A DNA stretch of 9,150 nt, from positions 1-9,150 of the forward strand of contig JACMIU010000456.1 of the NCBI GenBank assembly GCA_014380985.1, given 5' to 3'. The stretch is from Armatimonadota bacterium (GTDB lineage Bacteria > Armatimonadota > Armatimonadia > Armatimonadales > Armatimonadaceae). The translations under genes and the position numbers were made by a program. Within the stretch, counting starts at the first letter, position 1. Each line of letters starts with the position of its first letter. The notes under the pieces were generated by a model. That model was not told the origin of the DNA. It ran no database searches and worked only from the letters and a program-made list of their open reading frames with translations. Below are positions 6,609-9,150 of this stretch, one piece after another.

Positions 6609-7496
6609 ATGAAACGAACCACGCTATTTCTGCTTCTGTTACCCGCGCTCGCCACCGGTACGACCGCGCTTTATGCCCGGCAAGCCGCGAAACCTGCGGC
6701 GCAAAGCACGGTGAAGTTTGAGTCAAACTACGGCAGAGACCAAACATTGCCGAGTGGCGAACAACTCGCCATGCTTACCGGCGACGTGGTGATTCGCTCG
6801 AAGGAAGCCACTCTCTCGACGCAAACCGCCACCTACAATAGCGAAACGCAAATCGCCACGTCGCCGACGCGCCTTCGCCTTGACGACCCGCAAAACACCC
6901 TGCTCGCCGATAAGGGCGTCGCCTACTATTCCACCCGCGACGCCGATTTTACGGGCAATGTCGTCATCAACGCCCGCCCCAAGCAAAGTGGGAGCGGCAC
7001 GAACGCCCCGAAGGGGAGTTTGCGGCGCAACTTCAAAGACCCGGTGACGATTACCTGCACCAAAGTGCGCTATAACTGGCGCACGAAAATAGCGGTGCTG
7101 ACCGGCAACTTGACCATTAAGCAGAAAGACCGCGTGATCACCGGCGACCGGGGCTTGTATGACGGTATCGCCGAAACCGTGACTCTTGTCGGTAACATCA
7201 AATCGCGTCGCCCGACCGGCGAAAAGTTCGATGTCGCGGGGGCGAAGGCACGTGCTATCGCGCACTTTAACGAAGCCAATCAGTATTTTGAAGTGTTCCC
7301 CGATCCCGACTCCAAGCCGGGAAAAGCGTTCGGCGAAGTCCCGGTGCGCGAGCGGGGCGACGGCGAACTTGAGGTCATTGACTCGGTGGAAACGCCGACC
7401 GCGCCGGTGGTAGCCCCATCGCCGACCCCCGACCCCCTTACCGACCCGCCGGAGCCTACCGCGCCACCGACGCCGAACGGGGTAGCGAAGCCGTAA
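6609..7496 (+). CDS. LptA/OstA-like periplasmic protein
   Basis: A 295-residue secreted protein with the repeating beta-strand pattern of the OstA/LptA-type jellyroll, the family that bridges lipopolysaccharide from inner to outer membrane. The N-terminus MKRTTLFLLLLPALATG then ALYA-RQ is a classic signal peptide, cleaved near residue 23. Successive short beta units such as LTGDVVIRSKEATLSTQTATY (56-76, with the usual G-D-V pattern), LLADKGVAYY...FTGNVVI (98-120) and LTGNLTIKQKDRVITGDRG (164-182) fit that fold. Residues about 262-292 form a Pro/Thr-rich tail of low complexity, unusual for LptA and possibly a wall- or envelope-spanning extension. LptA itself is about 185 residues, so this is a longer relative and the symbol is withheld. 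The ATG at 6609 is chosen for the signal peptide; ATG 6585 (after GGGGGA) adds 8 residues and is a real alternative. The methyltransferase gene follows after 1 nt. Confidence 0.78.
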   Translation: MKRTTLFLLLLPALATGTTALYARQAAKPAAQSTVKFESNYGRDQTLPSGEQLAMLTGDVVIRSKEATLSTQTATYNSETQIATSPTRLRLDDPQNTLLADKGVAYYSTRDADFTGNVVINARPKQSGSGTNAPKGSLRRNFKDPVTITCTKVRYNWRTKIAVLTGNLTIKQKDRVITGDRGLYDGIAETVTLVGNIKSRRPTGEKFDVAGAKARAIAHFNEANQYFEVFPDPDSKPGKAFGEVPVRERGDGELEVIDSVETPTAPVVAPSPTPDPLTDPPEPTAPPTPNGVAKP

Positions 7497-7497
7497 G

Positions 7498-8337
7498 ATG
7501 AATTCAAACGACGCAGTGCAAGACTTTTACGACGGGTGCGGCGAACGCGAATGGAACCGACTTGACCGCGCCGACGATGGCATCATCGAGCGCGAACTAC
7601 ACGCCCGCGCCTTTGCGGAGTTTTTACCGCCCGTACCCTGCCGCGTTCTGGACATCGGTGGCGGAGCGGGACGCTGGACGGTGTGGCTGGCAGGACGCGG
7701 CTACCGCGTTACCCTTGCCGACCTGTCGCCGGGTCTTGTTGAAATCGCGCAAACAAAAGTCGCCGCGCTACCGGAAGCGGTTCGGGCAAATGTGGAAGCC
7801 GTTTGCGTTGCCGACGCCCGCGATTTGTCGCGCTGGGATGACGATTCGTTCGACGTGGTCTTTTCGCTGGGTGCGTTCTACCATCTGACGAAAGCGGCGG
7901 ACAGGGAGCGGGCGGCGACCGAAGCGAAGCGGGTGCTACGCCGGAACGGTCGTTTGTTCGCGGCGATGATGCCCCGACTTTTCTTTTTAATCGCCGTGGC
8001 TCTCGAAGAAACGCGCACGGGAGCGTTCGCGCAAGTCGCCGACACATTGCTGAATGAGGGAGTCTACTACGACACGCGCCCCGGTCGCTTCAGTGGTGCG
8101 TACCTGTTTCCGCCGCAGGAGATCGCGCCGTTCTTCGCCCGGTTCGGGTTTCACACGCTACGCCTCATGGCGTCCGAAGGGATGCTCGCTACCGTTCAGT
8201 CGCAGGTCGCCGCGCTCGCCGTGCGCGAACCGGAAACGTACCGCGAGTTGCTGGACATCGCTTACCAAAACGCCGCCGACCCGACGATTCTGGGGCTTGC
8301 CGCCCACCTACTTTACATTGCCGAGAAAACGAATTGA
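7498..8337 (+). CDS. Class I SAM-dependent methyltransferase
   Basis: A 279-residue cytoplasmic protein with a Methyltransf_11/25-type Rossmann fold. Motif I is VLDIGGGAGRW (50-60), binding S-adenosylmethionine. The acidic end of the second strand is D75 in LADLS. VADARDL (104-110) matches the adenine-contacting motif II region, and FDVVFSLGAFYHL (118-130) matches the motif III/post-motif strand. The last about 110 residues are a variable substrate-binding part, and nothing in them identifies the methyl acceptor. The ATG at 7498 begins one nt after the TAA of the lptA-like gene, so the two are almost certainly co-transcribed and perhaps translationally coupled; no strong Shine-Dalgarno is visible. 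The pairing does not prove a joint role in envelope chemistry. The 3' end is overlapped by 149 nt by the opposing lipoprotein frame. Confidence 0.88.
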   Translation: MNSNDAVQDFYDGCGEREWNRLDRADDGIIERELHARAFAEFLPPVPCRVLDIGGGAGRWTVWLAGRGYRVTLADLSPGLVEIAQTKVAALPEAVRANVEAVCVADARDLSRWDDDSFDVVFSLGAFYHLTKAADRERAATEAKRVLRRNGRLFAAMMPRLFFLIAVALEETRTGAFAQVADTLLNEGVYYDTRPGRFSGAYLFPPQEIAPFFARFGFHTLRLMASEGMLATVQSQVAALAVREPETYRELLDIAYQNAADPTILGLAAHLLYIAEKTN

Positions 8338-8965
8338 TGTTGCCGACGCGCCCGCCCCGACGATGCCATAGGTGGCTATCTGCCCGCGTTTTCTGATAAG
8401 AACGCGGGTCGAAAGACAAATCGGAAATCATTCGATCATCGAAATCGGTGAGTTTAAGTTCGGTGCGACGAGCGATTTGCGATTTTTCGACACCCTCAAT
8501 GCTTTTCCACTCCTCGAACGGGGCGACGATATACCAACTGTGCAAACGAAAATCGCGGAACGATTCGCTCGTTGCCCGATTCGTTCCTTCTTCCGTCCAC
8601 GATTCCACCCGGCTTAGTTCGCCGACCACGAAAAGATGCCCGCCATCCGTGAGTGGTAGGAAAACATCGGGTCGCAAGCCGTGAAGCCGGCTCATCGCTT
8701 CCTTGTCGGAATCGTCGGCAAACCGTATCGCTTGCTCGCGCCCGCTAACGTCAAAGGGATTCCCGATTCCCGTCGCCTTCATATCGTGAAGGTAACTGGT
8801 GATGCCCGTTGTCTCCCCGTGCTGGAAGCCGTACAATTTTCGGGGAAGGTAGGCGGCATTTTCGACGGTAATAACTGGCGATCCGCCTCCGGGCATAGGC
8901 TTGTTGCAACCGGCGACGGCAAAAAGCAGACTGATCTGCAAGAACCTTTTTCGCGTGGAGTTCAC
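8189..8965 (-). CDS. Putative lipoprotein of unknown function, suspicious 3' end
   Basis: I do not recognise this family. The N-terminus has a basic RKR, a hydrophobic core (FLQISLLFAVAG) and a lipobox VAGC, so C20 is the likely lipidated residue; NKP after it gives no Asp+2 retention signal. Residues about 30-185 are a mixed soluble sequence with no clear catalytic motif. From about residue 188 the sequence turns Arg-rich and low in hydrophobics, because it reads the antisense of the methyltransferase 3' end (149-nt overlap) and a hairpin at 8383-8408. The native protein therefore may end near residue 190-200 and the rest reflect a lost stop or frameshift. In the +2 frame a TAG occurs just after the hairpin. 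The GTG start at 8965 overlaps the upstream gene's TGA (GTGA), which suggests translational coupling. The start is well supported by the signal peptide; the end is not. Confidence 0.6.
   Translation of the reverse strand: MNSTRKRFLQISLLFAVAGCNKPMPGGGSPVITVENAAYLPRKLYGFQHGETTGITSYLHDMKATGIGNPFDVSGREQAIRFADDSDKEAMSRLHGLRPDVFLPLTDGGHLFVVGELSRVESWTEEGTNRATSESFRDFRLHSWYIVAPFEEWKSIEGVEKSQIARRTELKLTDFDDRMISDLSFDPRSYQKTRADSHLWHRRGGRVGNINSFSRQCKVGGRQAPESSGRRRFGKRCPATRGTFPVRARRARRPATER
8354..8374. repeat. 21-nt element shared with the 2641-2687 terminator
   Basis: Positions 8354-8374 match 2652-2672 at 20 of 21 bases, in the same plus-strand orientation (single difference: A8360 versus C2658). In the first location the element is one arm plus the loop of the terminator. 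Here the second arm is absent; instead GATGCCA pairs with TGGC-T-ATC (8362-8380, one bulge). Both copies lie at gene ends. Chance identity at this length within 9 kb is unlikely, so it is probably a small dispersed element or a copied terminator piece. Confidence 0.6.
8383..8408. other. Hairpin at the convergent gene ends
   Basis: CCCGCGTT (8383-8390) and AACGCGGG (8401-8408) form a perfect 8-bp stem with a 10-nt loop. It lies 45 nt after the methyltransferase stop, where a bidirectional terminator between converging genes would be expected. There is no U-tract on either side, so it is not a standard intrinsic terminator. It is also inside the opposing lipoprotein frame, at about residues 186-194. 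Confidence 0.45.
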
Positions 8966-9150
8966 GATGCAGACCCGGCGTCCCGGCGTTCGCGCTCTGA
9001 TTCTATAGATTGCATCACCGCGTCGAAGTTCGTACTGTCCGCGAGATGCCCGGACATCGCCTTGATGAGTTCGGGATTCGTTCGCCCGCTGACACCGGGA
9101 CGCTCGTCGTTTCCACTTATTCTTCCTGTTTTGACCGCAATTATTTCCGC
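8962..9150 (-). CDS. Partial hypothetical protein, 3' end only
   Basis: Reading the minus strand from the window's right edge, 62 codons stay open and end in TGA at 8964-8962, sharing the GTGA overlap with the lipoprotein start. The encoded tail contains NPELIKAMSGHLADSTNFDAV (spanning the middle) and ends SIESERERRDAGSAS: balanced composition, a probable amphipathic helix and a charged C-terminus, which looks more like protein than the two other minus frames. No start is visible and I do not recognise the family. The end-to-start overlap with the lipoprotein gene suggests one operon. Confidence 0.5.
   Translation of the reverse strand, partial: AEIIAVKTGRISGNDERPGVSGRTNPELIKAMSGHLADSTNFDAVMQSIESERERRDAGSAS

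Noticed and set aside
1..9150. CRISPR arrays, tRNAs, rRNA, insertion sequences, phage or toxin-antitoxin modules
   Set aside because: Reading both strands I saw no regularly spaced repeats, cloverleaf, transposase or integrase motif, or recognisable toxin pair.

Overview
The window is about 58-60% GC by eye and reads as a bacterial chromosome segment with densely packed genes. An LptA/OstA-like secreted protein and a lipobox-bearing lipoprotein point to a diderm (two-membrane) bacterium. A large secreted HExxHxxGxxH metalloprotease of the DUF5117/DUF4953 type and mixed use of Shine-Dalgarno and non-Shine-Dalgarno starts would fit a little-studied phylum such as Armatimonadota. That placement is a guess, since there is no rRNA or marker gene here.

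Layout. At the left edge (1-93) a promoter points leftward, out of the window. It has a consensus -35, 17 bp spacing and a palindromic operator-like site lying over the -10. Then come four minus-strand genes, listed left to right and therefore in reverse order of transcription: a Gfo/Idh/MocA NAD-dependent oxidoreductase (94-1185), a DinB-like four-helix protein (1298-1747), pyrroline-5-carboxylate reductase proC (1804-2616) and the very large metalloprotease (2705-6337). A textbook intrinsic terminator (2641-2687) closes the metalloprotease transcript just upstream of proC. proC therefore probably starts its own transcript from a -10 box only 6 nt before its ATG.

A 271-bp divergent spacer (6338-6608) separates the metalloprotease from a plus-strand pair: the LptA/OstA-like protein (6609-7496) and a class I SAM-dependent methyltransferase (7498-8337), 1 nt apart. 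A minus-strand lipoprotein frame (8189-8965) converges on the methyltransferase and overlaps its 3' end. At the right edge the 3' end of another minus-strand gene (8962-9150) overlaps the lipoprotein start in a GTGA arrangement.

How the genes fit together. The window is mainly housekeeping (proline synthesis, envelope biogenesis, a sugar or polyol dehydrogenase) plus secreted proteins. I see no CRISPR array, transposase, phage gene, tRNA or rRNA, and no convincing new multi-gene system. The points that deserve a second look are regulatory or architectural: the leftward promoter/operator, the likely leaderless proC promoter placed against a terminator, a 21-nt element shared by two gene ends, an extra N-terminal domain on the metalloprotease, and the odd 3' end of the lipoprotein gene.
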